From an uncultured Reyranella sp. (GTDB lineage Bacteria > Pseudomonadota > Alphaproteobacteria > Reyranellales > Reyranellaceae): a stretch of 64,000 nt of DNA. The DNA lies in contig NZ_CAMFKM010000005.1 in assembly GCF_945957355.1 (NCBI RefSeq), positions 248,001-312,000 of the forward strand, in the 5' to 3' direction. The position numbers and the translations under genes are program-made. Below are positions 24,644 through 32,849 of the stretch, in pieces. Position 1 is the stretch's first letter. The number at the start of each line of letters is the position of its first letter. Under the pieces are notes generated by a model. The model searched no databases. It was given only the letters and a program-made list of their open reading frames with translations, and was not told the DNA's origin.

Positions 24644-26164
24644 GTGACGGCGGCCGGCAAAGCCATCGATTTCCTGCAGACGCTGGAGATCCCGGAGGGA
24701 CCCCGGGCCGGGCAAAAGCTGGTCCTGGCGCCGTTCCAAAAGCAGTTCGTCGAGGGGGCGTTGGCCGGGGACGTGTCGGTGGCGGCCCTGTCGATCGGGC
24801 GCGGCAATGCCAAGACGGCGCTGTCATCCGGTCTCGCCCTGGGCGCTCTGCTGGGCGTGTGGGATCATCAACCGCGCCGGGAAATCCCGCTCGCGGCGCG
24901 AACGCGAGATCAGGCCCGCGTCGCCTGGAACTTCGTGGCGACGCTGGCGCGGTCGCTGCCCGACGACAAGGCCAAGAAACTGGAGTTTCGCCGCCAGCCC
25001 CGGTTCGAGATCGAGTACACGGGCGACGGCGGCGGCCATCTGATCCGCGCCCTTGCGGCCGATGGCAAGTCGGCCCTGGGCGGATCGCCGACGTTCGCGC
25101 TGCTCGACGAGCGCGGCCACTGGGCGCAAGCGCAGGGCGACGAGCTGGAGCACGCGCTTCTCTCCGGCCTGGGCAAGCGCGGTGGCAAGGCCCTGATCAT
25201 CTCGACATCGGCCGCAAGCGACGCGCATCCCTTCTCCAGGTGGCTCGACGAAGATCAGGAGGGCGTCTATCGGCAGGAACACCGACCCGCGCCGGGCCTG
25301 CCTGCGGACGATCTCGACTCGCTGCTGCTCGCCAATCCCGGCGCCGTCGCCGGCATCGGTGCATCCCTCGAATGGCTCCAGGCGCAAGCCCGGCGAGCTA
25401 TCGCGCGCGGTGGCTCGACGCTCACGGCGTTCAGGCTGTTCAACAGAAACGAGCGCGTGAGCGGCGAGACGCGGGACCTACTGCTCACGGTCGACGAGTG
25501 GCTGGCCTGTGAAAGCGACGACATGTTTTTCGCCGAGCGTGCCGGGCCTGTCGTCGTCGGCTTGGACCTGGGCGGGTCCGCATCGATGAGTGCAGCGGCC
25601 TACTACTGGCCGCAGACCGGCCGCCTCGAGGCACTGGGCTGGTTTCCGAGCCGGCCGACGTTGCTGGATCGAGGGCAGTCCGATGGCGTCGGCGACCGCT
25701 ACTGCCAGATGAACGGGCGGGGCGAGCTGGCGACCCTGGGCGATCAAACGGTGCCCGTCGCGAAGTTCGTCGAGGAAGCCTTGCGCGTCGTCGAGGGCCA
25801 GCCGATCGGCGCCCTGGTCGCGGACCGCTTCAAGCAATCGGAGGTCGGCGAAGGCATCGACAAGGCGGGTATCCGCTGCAACATCGTGTGGCGCGGCATG
25901 GGTTTTCGTGACGGCGGCGAGGACTGCGAGCGCTTCCGGCGCGCGTGCTTCGACGGCCGCGTGCGCTCCCGGCCGTCCCTGTTGCTCCGCTCCGCTTTCG
26001 CGGACGCGGTGACGCTGCGAGATCCAGCAAACAACCTGAAGCTGGCGAAGGCGAGGTCGAACGGCCGCATCGATGCGGCCTCGGCTTCCGTCCTGGCCGT
26101 GGCCGAAGGCTCGCGCATGTCGGGTCGCGTTGCCCGGCCGGCGCGCGCGGCGGTGTGGGCATGA
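24644..26164 (+). CDS. terL: Phage terminase large subunit
   Basis: The 506-aa product has the packaging ATPase Walker A-like GRGNAKTAL near residue 54 and Walker B FALLDERG near residue 146. The C-terminal half is nuclease-like, with VVVGLDLGGSASM and the late RIDAASASVLAVAEG. It cuts and pumps DNA into proheads. The start is a GTG after GGGCGGGCA. The stop overlaps the HNH start as ATGA. No small terminase subunit is recognisable upstream. Confidence 0.9.
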   Translation: MTAAGKAIDFLQTLEIPEGPRAGQKLVLAPFQKQFVEGALAGDVSVAALSIGRGNAKTALSSGLALGALLGVWDHQPRREIPLAARTRDQARVAWNFVATLARSLPDDKAKKLEFRRQPRFEIEYTGDGGGHLIRALAADGKSALGGSPTFALLDERGHWAQAQGDELEHALLSGLGKRGGKALIISTSAASDAHPFSRWLDEDQEGVYRQEHRPAPGLPADDLDSLLLANPGAVAGIGASLEWLQAQARRAIARGGSTLTAFRLFNRNERVSGETRDLLLTVDEWLACESDDMFFAERAGPVVVGLDLGGSASMSAAAYYWPQTGRLEALGWFPSRPTLLDRGQSDGVGDRYCQMNGRGELATLGDQTVPVAKFVEEALRVVEGQPIGALVADRFKQSEVGEGIDKAGIRCNIVWRGMGFRDGGEDCERFRRACFDGRVRSRPSLLLRSAFADAVTLRDPANNLKLAKARSNGRIDAASASVLAVAEGSRMSGRVARPARAAVWA

Positions 26165-26452
26165 GCGCGGCTCACCATGATCGGCGATGGCCGCCGCTTA
26201 GGCTGGCCGCGAAGCGCCGCGACGGATGGAAGTGCGTGAAGTGTGGCGGCCGATTTCCGATTGGAGGTCGCACACATCATCAGCGCGAAGGCGCGGCCAG
26301 ACCTGGCCTACGAGCTGAGCAACGTCCGCACCCTCGATTGGAAATGCCACATCGAGGAGACGCGGGCCGAGCGCAACGGCGATGCCGACCCGCGCCGGCA
26401 GGCCTGGCGCGAGCTGCTGAAACTCCCTCTCAAAACCGAAAGGAAAACGTAA
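26161..26452 (+). pseudogene. HNH endonuclease, frameshifted
   Basis: Frame 1 from the ATG at 26161 encodes a normal HNH start with a zinc knuckle (KCVKCGGRF). The rest of the domain continues in another frame (FRLEVAHIISAKARPDL then LDWKCHIEETR), so a one-base shift is needed near 26255-26265. Within the second part the usual LEVDHI Asp is Ala, and the usual second CxxC cysteine (CWKCH) is Asp. Both the frameshift and the residues point to a decayed gene. In HK97-like phages an HNH protein assists TerL in cos cleavage. Confidence 0.7.
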
Positions 26453-27715
26453 ATGCTTGAGTCCGTGAAGATCTCCCGCCGCCAGTCCGAGATCCGGGCG
26501 GCGTTGGCCGTCTTGGTCGGCAAGGAAAAGCCGAGCGACGATGAGACCCGTTCGATGGGGGAACTCGATCGCGAGTACCAGACCAACGAAACGCGCTATC
26601 GGGCCGCCCTCATTGCGGAGGATGGCGAACGGCGTTCGGCCAAGGACGAGCTGGAGACGGGGGGCGACAAGCAATGGTCCGACCTGGTCGGCCGCTTCGA
26701 GCTGCGGCAGGTCGTGTTGTCGCTGGACGAAGGGTCCGCGTTGAGCGGCGCCACGGCCGAAGTCGTGTCGGAGCTGCGCAGCAAAGGCGGCTATCGTGGC
26801 GTGCCGATTCCGTGGATGGCCCTGGAGCGGCGTGCCGGCGAGACCGTCGCGAGCGGCGTGCCGGACCCGAAGGAGACGCGGCCGATCATCGATCGTCTGT
26901 TCCCGGCGTCCGTCGCGGGCAACATGGGCGCGCAGATGATCAACATCGACCAGGGCCTGGTCGAATGGCCCGTCGTCACGAGCAGCGTGACCGCTGGCTG
27001 GGCGGATGGCGAAACCGCTGCTGTCGCCGGCCCTACCGCGTTCGCCACGACGGATAAGGCGCTGGGTCCCAATCAGACCCTGGGCATCACGATGAAGATC
27101 ACGCGCAAGTCCCTGAAGCAGAGCGGCGATGCCCTGGAGCAGGCGGTGCGACGTGACATGAACTCCGCGACGGAGGCCGCGCTCGACAAGGCGATCTTCC
27201 TGGGCACGGGCGCCAACGGCCAGCCGTCTGGGGTCCTGGTCGGCTCCTACGGCATCACGTCGACCGCGATCAATGCCGCGGCGTCCTGGGCCGCCTATCG
27301 TGCCGCGATCACGAGGTTCCTGACAGCCAACGCGGCGAAGGGGCCAACCGACGTGAAGATCCTGCTGCGCCCCGAAGTCTACAACGCCATGGACGGTATC
27401 CTGTTCGAAGCGGGCGCTCCTCTGACGCAGTGGGACAAGATGCTCATGAATGTTCCGCTCGATCGTATCGCTATGTCGGCAAATGCTCTCGCGGCGCCGA
27501 CCGGATCGCCGCTTGCGACCACTTCGCTACTCACGACGACGGCCGGCGGTGTGGCGCCGATCTTCGTTGGCCTTTGGGGTGGGGTCGATTTGATTCGCGA
27601 TCCCTATAGCGACGCCACGTCGGGCGGCCTACGGCTGACGGGCCTGGTGACGGCGGATGTGACCGTCGCGCGGCCCGCGCAGCTGGAGATCCTGACCGGC
27701 GTTCGCCTGGCCTGA
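26453..27715 (+). CDS. Major capsid protein, HK97 fold
   Basis: The 420-aa protein has an N-terminal charged helical region (residues about 1-100, the delta/scaffold domain normally removed by the prohead protease). The capsid domain that follows contains VVTSSVTAGWADGETAAV, KITRKSLKQSGDALEQAV and FLGTGANGQPSGVL. The last motif is highly typical of HK97-type capsids. AAAGGA precedes the ATG. The gene lies upstream of the protease gene, the reverse of the HK97 order. Confidence 0.92.
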   Translation: MLESVKISRRQSEIRAALAVLVGKEKPSDDETRSMGELDREYQTNETRYRAALIAEDGERRSAKDELETGGDKQWSDLVGRFELRQVVLSLDEGSALSGATAEVVSELRSKGGYRGVPIPWMALERRAGETVASGVPDPKETRPIIDRLFPASVAGNMGAQMINIDQGLVEWPVVTSSVTAGWADGETAAVAGPTAFATTDKALGPNQTLGITMKITRKSLKQSGDALEQAVRRDMNSATEAALDKAIFLGTGANGQPSGVLVGSYGITSTAINAAASWAAYRAAITRFLTANAAKGPTDVKILLRPEVYNAMDGILFEAGAPLTQWDKMLMNVPLDRIAMSANALAAPTGSPLATTSLLTTTAGGVAPIFVGLWGGVDLIRDPYSDATSGGLRLTGLVTADVTVARPAQLEILTGVRLA

Positions 27716-27718
27716 TCG

Positions 27719-28252
27719 ATGGAAGCCGAACGGCGTTCGGCGGCGCTCGAGCTGCGCGCCGCCGGCCGGAAACTGGAAGGGCACGCGGCCATCTTCGGCA
27801 GCGAGGCCCGGATAGGCTCATTCACGGAAACCGTCGCGGCTGGCGCCTTCACGGCGACGCTCGCGGATGGTCACGACATCTTGGCCTTGGTCGACCACGA
27901 CCCGGGCCGGCTGCTGGCGCGGACGCGCAGTGGCACGCTGAGGCTCGCCGAGGATAGCCGAGGCCTCGCCTTCGACCTGGACGTGCCCGATACGCAGCTG
28001 GGTCGCGACTTGCTCGAGCTGGCGAAGCGCGGCGACCTGGGCGGTATGTCGTTCGCCTTCAAGGTCAGGCCCGATGGTGAGCGTTGGACCGGCCGGCATC
28101 GTGAGTTGCGGTCGCTGGACCTTGGCGAGATCTCGATCGTCCAGGCCTGGCCGGCCTATCCAGACACGACGATCGCGACCCGCAATCTCCCGAACGGCGT
28201 TCGGGGGCGGTCGCTCGCCTCGCGTATCGCAATGTTCCGGTGGCGCGCGTGA
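27719..28252 (+). CDS. HK97-type prohead protease (peptidase S78)
   Basis: The 177-aa serine protease has the family pattern: an N-terminal EGHAAIFGSEARIGSFTETV, a His region ILALVDHDPGRLLARTRSG and the Ser in DLGGMSFAFKV. It would process the delta domain of the capsid protein encoded 3 bp upstream. Its stop overlaps the start of the next gene. Confidence 0.92.
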   Translation: MEAERRSAALELRAAGRKLEGHAAIFGSEARIGSFTETVAAGAFTATLADGHDILALVDHDPGRLLARTRSGTLRLAEDSRGLAFDLDVPDTQLGRDLLELAKRGDLGGMSFAFKVRPDGERWTGRHRELRSLDLGEISIVQAWPAYPDTTIATRNLPNGVRGRSLASRIAMFRWRA

Positions 28253-28782
28253 TGGCCGAATTGATCAGGCAGACGGAGATGCTGCACGAAGGGTATCCGG
28301 CCGCGCCATCCGGTCTCTCTGCCAAGGCATCGGCGCTCGACGCCGACGCTATCTGGCAGCGCATGGAATCGTACATTGCCTGGCGCTTCAGTCTGCGGAC
28401 CGTCGAATGGATCGTCGAGGGGCGTGGCGCCTGGTCGCCGCCATTGGGACCCGCGACCATCACGTCCACTGAAGTCTGGCAGAATGACGCATGGGCGACG
28501 GTCCCGCTCACTCCCTCGCCCCTGGGCGGGTTCGTCCTGCCTTGCTGCGCTCCCTATCGCATCATCGGAACTGTCGGCGAGGATGACGCGGAGGTGCCGG
28601 CGATCGTGCAGGAAGCGTGGCGGCGTCTCGCGGAGTACCTGGCGGCCGTCGTCGTCAAACCCGGCGTGCGGACCGAAAGCGTGCCCGACGTATGGCAGGG
28701 TGAATACGACAACCGAGCGGTGGCGAAGGCGCTCCAGGACAGCGGCGCGGCCGACCTCCTGCGCAGGTTTCGGAGGGTTTAG
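28252..28782 (+). CDS. Putative phage head-tail connector-like protein
   Basis: The 176-aa product sits between protease and portal. It has an N-terminal helical part (ALDADAIWQRMESYIAWRF), a beta-rich middle and a C-terminal helix, a pattern reminiscent of gp6-like connectors. I do not recognise a specific motif, so the name rests mainly on position. The ATG at 28252 overlaps the protease stop; an upstream GTG at 28240 is less likely. Confidence 0.6.
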   Translation: MAELIRQTEMLHEGYPAAPSGLSAKASALDADAIWQRMESYIAWRFSLRTVEWIVEGRGAWSPPLGPATITSTEVWQNDAWATVPLTPSPLGGFVLPCCAPYRIIGTVGEDDAEVPAIVQEAWRRLAEYLAAVVVKPGVRTESVPDVWQGEYDNRAVAKALQDSGAADLLRRFRRV

Positions 28783-28785
28783 CCG

Positions 28786-29841
28786 ATGTGGAACCTCTGG
28801 CCCTTCAAGCGAGCTGAGAAACGGTCGGCCAGTTCCGGCTTCACGGCCGAGATCATCGCCGCGCGCGAGGCCTACATTTCCGGTCGGCGTGGCGTTGCCG
28901 AGCTCACGGCGACGGCGCAAGGCTGTGTGTCGCTGTGGGAGAACGGCTTGGCCCTGGCGACCGTCAAGGGTGCGAGCGGCCTCGATCGCCGCACGATGGC
29001 GCTGGTCGGCCGATCGCTCGCGCTTCGCGGCGAGGCCGTCTTCCTGATCAAGGGCGATGGCCTGGTGCCGTGCGCCGACTGGGATCTGCGCACGCGCGAC
29101 GGCCGGCCGACTGCCTATCGTGTCAGCGTCAGCGAGGCCGGCGGCGGCACGACGCAGACCGCGCTTGCCGGCGAGGTGCTGCACGTTCGAATCGGCTGCG
29201 ATCCTGCCGCGCCCTACTATGGGACGGCGCCACTGAAGCGCGCGAGCCTCACGGCCGGCATGTTGAACGCGGTCGAGGGCGCGTTGTCGGAAGTGTATGA
29301 GCTGGCGCCGATCGGCTCGCAGGTTGTGCCGATGCCCGAGCAGCCGGAGCAAGACTCCACGAAGCTTGGCCGCTCTTTCCGGGGGCAGCGCGGGCGCGTG
29401 CTGCTGAGAGAGTCGGTAACGGTCAGCGCGGCGGGCGGGCCAGCGCCGGCATCGGACTGGAAGCCGGCCAGCCTTTCGCCGGATCTCGAAAGTGTCATGC
29501 CCGCTCAGATGATCGCAGCGGCACGCGATGCAGTCTGCGGATGCTTTGGCATCCTGCCGGCGCTGTTCAACCCGGCGACCACGGGGCCGATGACTCGAGA
29601 GGCGCAACGTCACCTCGCCACCTGGACGCTGCAGCCGATCGCCGAGCTGATCGCTGAGGAGGCCAAGGAGAAACTGGGCGCGGCGATCGAGATCGACGTG
29701 TTGACGCCGTTGCAAGCCTTCGACCAGGGCGGCAGCGCAAGGGCGGTCGCGACGCTGGTGCAGGCCGCCGCCCAGGCGAAGGAGGCCGGCCTCGATCCTG
29801 CGGCGCTGACAGGCATCTTCGCGAAGATGGATTGGGAATAG
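28786..29841 (+). CDS. Phage portal protein, HK97 type
   Basis: The 351-aa product starts MWNLWPFKRAEKR as many HK97-type portals do. It contains the clip/stem region (GEVLHVRIGCDPAAPYYGTAPLKRAS) and the late ACFGILPALFNPATTGPMTREAQR-like segment with a helical C-terminus. Portals form the dodecameric DNA gate at the capsid vertex. It is placed last in the head-gene block, followed by a strong terminator. Confidence 0.9.
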   Translation: MWNLWPFKRAEKRSASSGFTAEIIAAREAYISGRRGVAELTATAQGCVSLWENGLALATVKGASGLDRRTMALVGRSLALRGEAVFLIKGDGLVPCADWDLRTRDGRPTAYRVSVSEAGGGTTQTALAGEVLHVRIGCDPAAPYYGTAPLKRASLTAGMLNAVEGALSEVYELAPIGSQVVPMPEQPEQDSTKLGRSFRGQRGRVLLRESVTVSAAGGPAPASDWKPASLSPDLESVMPAQMIAAARDAVCGCFGILPALFNPATTGPMTREAQRHLATWTLQPIAELIAEEAKEKLGAAIEIDVLTPLQAFDQGGSARAVATLVQAAAQAKEAGLDPAALTGIFAKMDWE

Positions 29842-30352
29842 GGCTGGTCCGACCCTGGCGCTCCCTGCAGGGGCTTTCGGCGCCATCGGACTGGGATAAG
29901 ACGGCGAGTGCCCGGGGTCATGTTCCCCCTAAACCCCGTCGAAGCGTAGCGGACCGAGTCCTGCCGCGTGACGCTTAGAGAGCCTGGCGAACGATGTTCG
30001 CCGGGCTCTTTCTTTTCGACGGCACGCGCAAGCGTCCACCCTTTGGCGAGGGTGGTGCTTATTGCGAAGATTTCATGTAGCGTGTCCGTGGGCTTGAACA
30101 CCCGGACCTGACACGGCTGGCTGACCTTTGGCGAGGTCTGCGGCCGATGCGCGACCAGCCTTGGCAGGCTGATAGCGCTTCGTGGGCGCCTTGGCGGGCG
30201 CACCAACCTGGCCATATGGCCGGGAGCGGTGCGCCATGTCCAGCCGAAAGGTAAAAGCGCTCCGGCCTGTCGTCAGGCAGGTGTTCAACTCCCGGCTGCC
30301 AGCCCGTCGCTGGCGAACCGGCCTTGAACAGCCGAAACCTGACGAGCCAACC
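29842..30352. other. 511-bp intergenic region between portal and the regulatory module
   Basis: No convincing gene is visible. It holds the terminator at 29979-30016, a second perfect 7-bp hairpin (CCACCCT / AGGGTGG at 30036-30055) and two copies of CTTTGGCGAGG (near 30042 and 30126). Open frames on both strands here lack ribosome binding sites and recognisable content. A promoter for the 30353 gene is expected in the right part, but no clear -35/-10 pair is seen. Confidence 0.5.
29979..30016 (+). terminator. Strong Rho-independent terminator after the head genes
   Basis: Arms 29979-29992 and 29996-30009 pair over 14 positions with one G-U pair and a 3-nt loop. They are followed at once by TTCTTTT. 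It closes the structural operon that ends with the portal gene. Confidence 0.88.
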
Positions 30353-30655
30353 ATGCAAACCTCAATGATTCCAATCGAATGTGCCGCTGGCCGAGTGCTG
30401 GACAAACTGGTGGCGTTGGCAGCCATGGAAAGTACCAACACCAATATCAGCCAAGAGGAGATCGACGGCGCGCGGTCGGCGCTGGTGTTTGATGCCCTCG
30501 ACGGCGCCCGCGAGCTGATGCAGGTGATCGAAGGAAAGCCGCTTTCGCCGGCCAAGGGCGTGAGCGAGATGGACACCGACACTCTGCGCAGGGCGGTGCT
30601 TCAGAACCTGAAAGAAGCCATGGCGAAGGGGGAAAGGGCGGGCGTTCGACTGTAG
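30353..30655 (+). CDS. Small element protein of unknown function
   Basis: The 100-aa, mostly helical, acidic product begins MQTSMIPIECAAGRVLDKL and contains SQEEIDGARSALVFDALDG. It has no signal peptide or membrane segment. The open frame extends upstream, but the ATG at 30353 is where protein-like composition begins. It ends 9 bp before the 46-bp palindrome at 30665 and may be regulated with, or by, the next gene. Function unknown. Confidence 0.5.
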   Translation: MQTSMIPIECAAGRVLDKLVALAAMESTNTNISQEEIDGARSALVFDALDGARELMQVIEGKPLSPAKGVSEMDTDTLRRAVLQNLKEAMAKGERAGVRL

Positions 30656-30664
30656 GCCAGATGA

Positions 30665-30710
30665 TTATTGCCAGTCGCCATAATCCCGGTATTATGGCGA
30701 CTGGCAATAA
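30665..30710. repeat. 46-bp perfect palindrome (20-bp arms, 6-nt loop)
   Basis: The right arm ATTATGGCGACTGGCAATAA at 30691-30710 is the exact reverse complement of 30665-30684. The loop is CCCGGT. No T-run follows, so a simple terminator is unlikely. It ends 14 bp before the start of a DNA-binding protein gene, which suggests an operator for autoregulation. A second candidate role is an origin or excision-related site. Confidence 0.85.
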
Positions 30711-30724
30711 CTGGAGCGGTTGAA

Positions 30725-31231
30725 ATGGTGAATTACGATAAAATCAGGATCCGCAGCCAACTCGCGATGGAGATCGCGGGCATCGACCGGCTGCGGTTCA
30801 ATGAGGCGGTGAACGCAGGGAATTATCCGTGCGCCCCGGCCGGGCATCGCGGGAAGCCCCGCACCTTCTCGGAACTCGACGTGGTGGGCCTGTGCCTCTT
30901 CGCCAAGCTGATGGACAGCGAGCATGGCCTGGGCATGACAACCGCTGTGGCCGGCAACTTCGCCTGCAGGCTAATGAACTATCTGCAGGACCATCAGGCC
31001 GTTGGCACTCCCTACGCGGAGGACCAAGTCGTGCTGGTGGTCGGGCAAGTCCGGTCGTTCTTCGTGCCGGCGAGCCGATTCGACCCGGCTATGAACCACA
31101 AAGGCCAGTCGTTCGAGGCCTGCGGCAAGATCCTCTTTTCGATCAACATCGACTTGGCCCACTTCCGCGAGATCATCCGCGAGCGCGTCGACGCGGAATT
31201 GATGACGCTGGGCCAAGACGGCGAGGAATAA
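30725..31231 (+). CDS. Putative MerR-like DNA-binding regulator of the element
   Basis: The 168-aa product has an N-terminal winged-helix-like region. AMEIAGIDRLRFNEAVNAGN is followed by RTFSELDVVGLCLFAKLM, a layout seen in MerR-like proteins. A C-terminal part (about residues 75-168) has no known match. The palindrome directly upstream is a natural binding site. The stop shares a base with the next start (TAATG). The regulatory role is inferred. Confidence 0.6.
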   Translation: MVNYDKIRIRSQLAMEIAGIDRLRFNEAVNAGNYPCAPAGHRGKPRTFSELDVVGLCLFAKLMDSEHGLGMTTAVAGNFACRLMNYLQDHQAVGTPYAEDQVVLVVGQVRSFFVPASRFDPAMNHKGQSFEACGKILFSINIDLAHFREIIRERVDAELMTLGQDGEE

Positions 31232-31491
31232 TGGAAGCCCGGCACCAGGCGCTCAGCCTCTGTGCTGGAGGGGCTGAAAATCGCCCGATCGATGGCACTG
31301 ATCCGTCGATCGTCATCGGCCGAGCGCGTATCGCTCATGAGCTGCGGCGCTCGGAAAAAACTGTCTCGCGCTGGGTGCGGCAAGGACTGCTCCCGGCGAT
31401 CAAGGAAGGACCGTTCGCCAACTCGCTGCTGGTCGTGCGCGCGGCCGACATCGAAAGGCTGCGGCCTGCACCGAACGGCGTTCGGGTCTAG
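31231..31491 (+). CDS. Small helix-turn-helix protein (excisionase/MerR-like)
   Basis: The 86-aa product contains a clear DNA-binding helix-turn-helix: IGRARIAHELRRSEKTVSRW followed by a wing with VRQGLLPAIKEG and a C-terminal VRAADIERLR. This resembles excisionase-type winged helices. It is translationally coupled to the preceding regulator and lies 11 bp before the AlpA-like gene. Confidence 0.7.
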   Translation: MEARHQALSLCAGGAENRPIDGTDPSIVIGRARIAHELRRSEKTVSRWVRQGLLPAIKEGPFANSLLVVRAADIERLRPAPNGVRV

Positions 31492-31502
31492 CGGAGCGGT
31501 TC

Positions 31503-31745
31503 ATGCGTCGCGTCGGTGCTGCCCTTCACCCAAACCTTCCGCCTCGAGGCCTGAGCCGCGAGGCCGCCAGCGAGTATGTCGGCGTCTCTGCTTCCAAGTT
31601 CGACATGCTGGTTGCCGATGGGCGGATGCCCAAGGCGGTTGCCGTGGACGGTCGGCGGGTGTGGGATCGCCTGGCCCTCGACCGCGCTTTCGACCAACTC
31701 GCCGGCGCCGCCGCGGGCGAGCGAAACGAATGGGACGCGGCATGA
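31503..31745 (+). CDS. AlpA-like/excisionase-type DNA-binding protein
   Basis: The 80-aa product has the AlpA/Xis-like pattern GLSREAASEYVGVSASKFDM, then a wing with DGRMPKAVAVDGRRVWDR. Its stop overlaps the integrase start as ATGA. AlpA-like proteins next to the integrase gene control excision or integrase expression in satellites and P4-like elements. Confidence 0.75.
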   Translation: MRRVGAALHPNLPPRGLSREAASEYVGVSASKFDMLVADGRMPKAVAVDGRRVWDRLALDRAFDQLAGAAAGERNEWDAA

Positions 31746-32794
31746 CCAAGATGCTCCTGAAGTACATTCACGAGTTCAAGGACCGACACGGAAAGACGCG
31801 GCGCTATGTGCGGCGTCCTGGCTTCAAGCGCGTTGCGCTGCCTGGAGATCCTGGAAGTCCGGAGTTCGTCGAAGCCTATCGCCTTGCACTGGACGACAAG
31901 ACGGCGGCGCGTATCGAGGTCGGCGCCTCGAAAGTCCTTCCCGGCACGATCGGCGACCTGGTCGTCCGTTACTACCGCTCCACTGAGTTCCTGGGCTTGA
32001 AGGCGAGCACGCGGGCCACCTATCGGAACATCATCGAGCCGTTCCGGGCCGACCATGGCGACAAGCGCGTTGCGCTGCTCCAGCGTCACCACGTCAAAGA
32101 CATGCTGGCGAAGAAAGCCAGCACGCCGACAGCGGCCAACAACTTCCTGAAGCGTCTGCGACAGCTGATGGCGCTGGCGATCGACGTTGGCATGCGGGTC
32201 GACGATCCCACCGTCGGCGTGAAGCCGCTCCCGATTCGCTCGCTGGGTCATCCTGTTTGGACGGCTGAGCACATCGCGGCCTTTCGGGGTCGGCATCCGT
32301 CCGGGACGCGGGCAAGGCTCGCGATGGAAATGGCGTTGTGCACCATGCAGAGGCGCGGCGACCTGGTGCGGATGGGGCGGCAGCATCTGCAAGGCGGCGT
32401 GCTGACAATCCGGCAGGAAAAGACAGGGACGGTCATCGAGATCCCGGTGCTGCCTGAGCTGCAAGCCGAGCTGGACCAGCTGCCTGCCGGGCAAATGACG
32501 TTCCTGGTGACAGGGCAGGGCAAGGCGTTCACGTCGGCCGGCTTCGGCAACCTGTTCAGCGACTGGGCGATCGAGGCGGGCCTCCCGACCCGCTACAGCA
32601 CCCACGGGCTGCGGAAAGCCGGCGCGACGCGCGGCGCTGAAGCTGGCTGGACTGATCACGAAATCATGGCCTGGGGCGGCTGGCGCTCGCTGAGCGAGGT
32701 TCAGCGCTACACGCGCAGCGTCAACCGTCGCCGGTTGGCTGAAGGGGCCGTGCACAAGCTCACAACGAGAACAACCAGTGGCAAACCCAAGTAG
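31742..32794 (+). CDS. int: Tyrosine-type site-specific integrase
   Basis: The 350-aa recombinase has an N-terminal SAM-like core-binding part (residues about 60-160) and a catalytic domain. It shows the first Arg in CTMQRRGDLVRM, HGLRKAGATRGAEAG (H-x-x-R) and the nucleophile Tyr in SEVQRYTRSVNRR. The ATG at 31742 overlaps the AlpA-like stop; the longer open frame upstream is not protein-like. It lies 55 bp from the attR repeat in the tRNA and is the enzyme expected to use the 17-bp core. Confidence 0.92.
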   Translation: MTKMLLKYIHEFKDRHGKTRRYVRRPGFKRVALPGDPGSPEFVEAYRLALDDKTAARIEVGASKVLPGTIGDLVVRYYRSTEFLGLKASTRATYRNIIEPFRADHGDKRVALLQRHHVKDMLAKKASTPTAANNFLKRLRQLMALAIDVGMRVDDPTVGVKPLPIRSLGHPVWTAEHIAAFRGRHPSGTRARLAMEMALCTMQRRGDLVRMGRQHLQGGVLTIRQEKTGTVIEIPVLPELQAELDQLPAGQMTFLVTGQGKAFTSAGFGNLFSDWAIEAGLPTRYSTHGLRKAGATRGAEAGWTDHEIMAWGGWRSLSEVQRYTRSVNRRRLAEGAVHKLTTRTTSGKPK

Positions 32795-32849
32795 GGTTTG
32801 CCAGATTTCGGAGTGTAAGTATCTGAAATGACTGCAGAATTTTCGGCGG

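Noticed and set aside
24644..29841. Head genes as a gene transfer agent
   Set aside because: Alphaproteobacterial GTAs are about 15 kb with tail genes and are not flanked by att sites or an integrase; this element has both.
30059..30582. Minus-strand open frames opposite the small satellite gene at 30353
   Set aside because: No ribosome binding site, no recognisable content, and all neighbouring element genes run on the plus strand.
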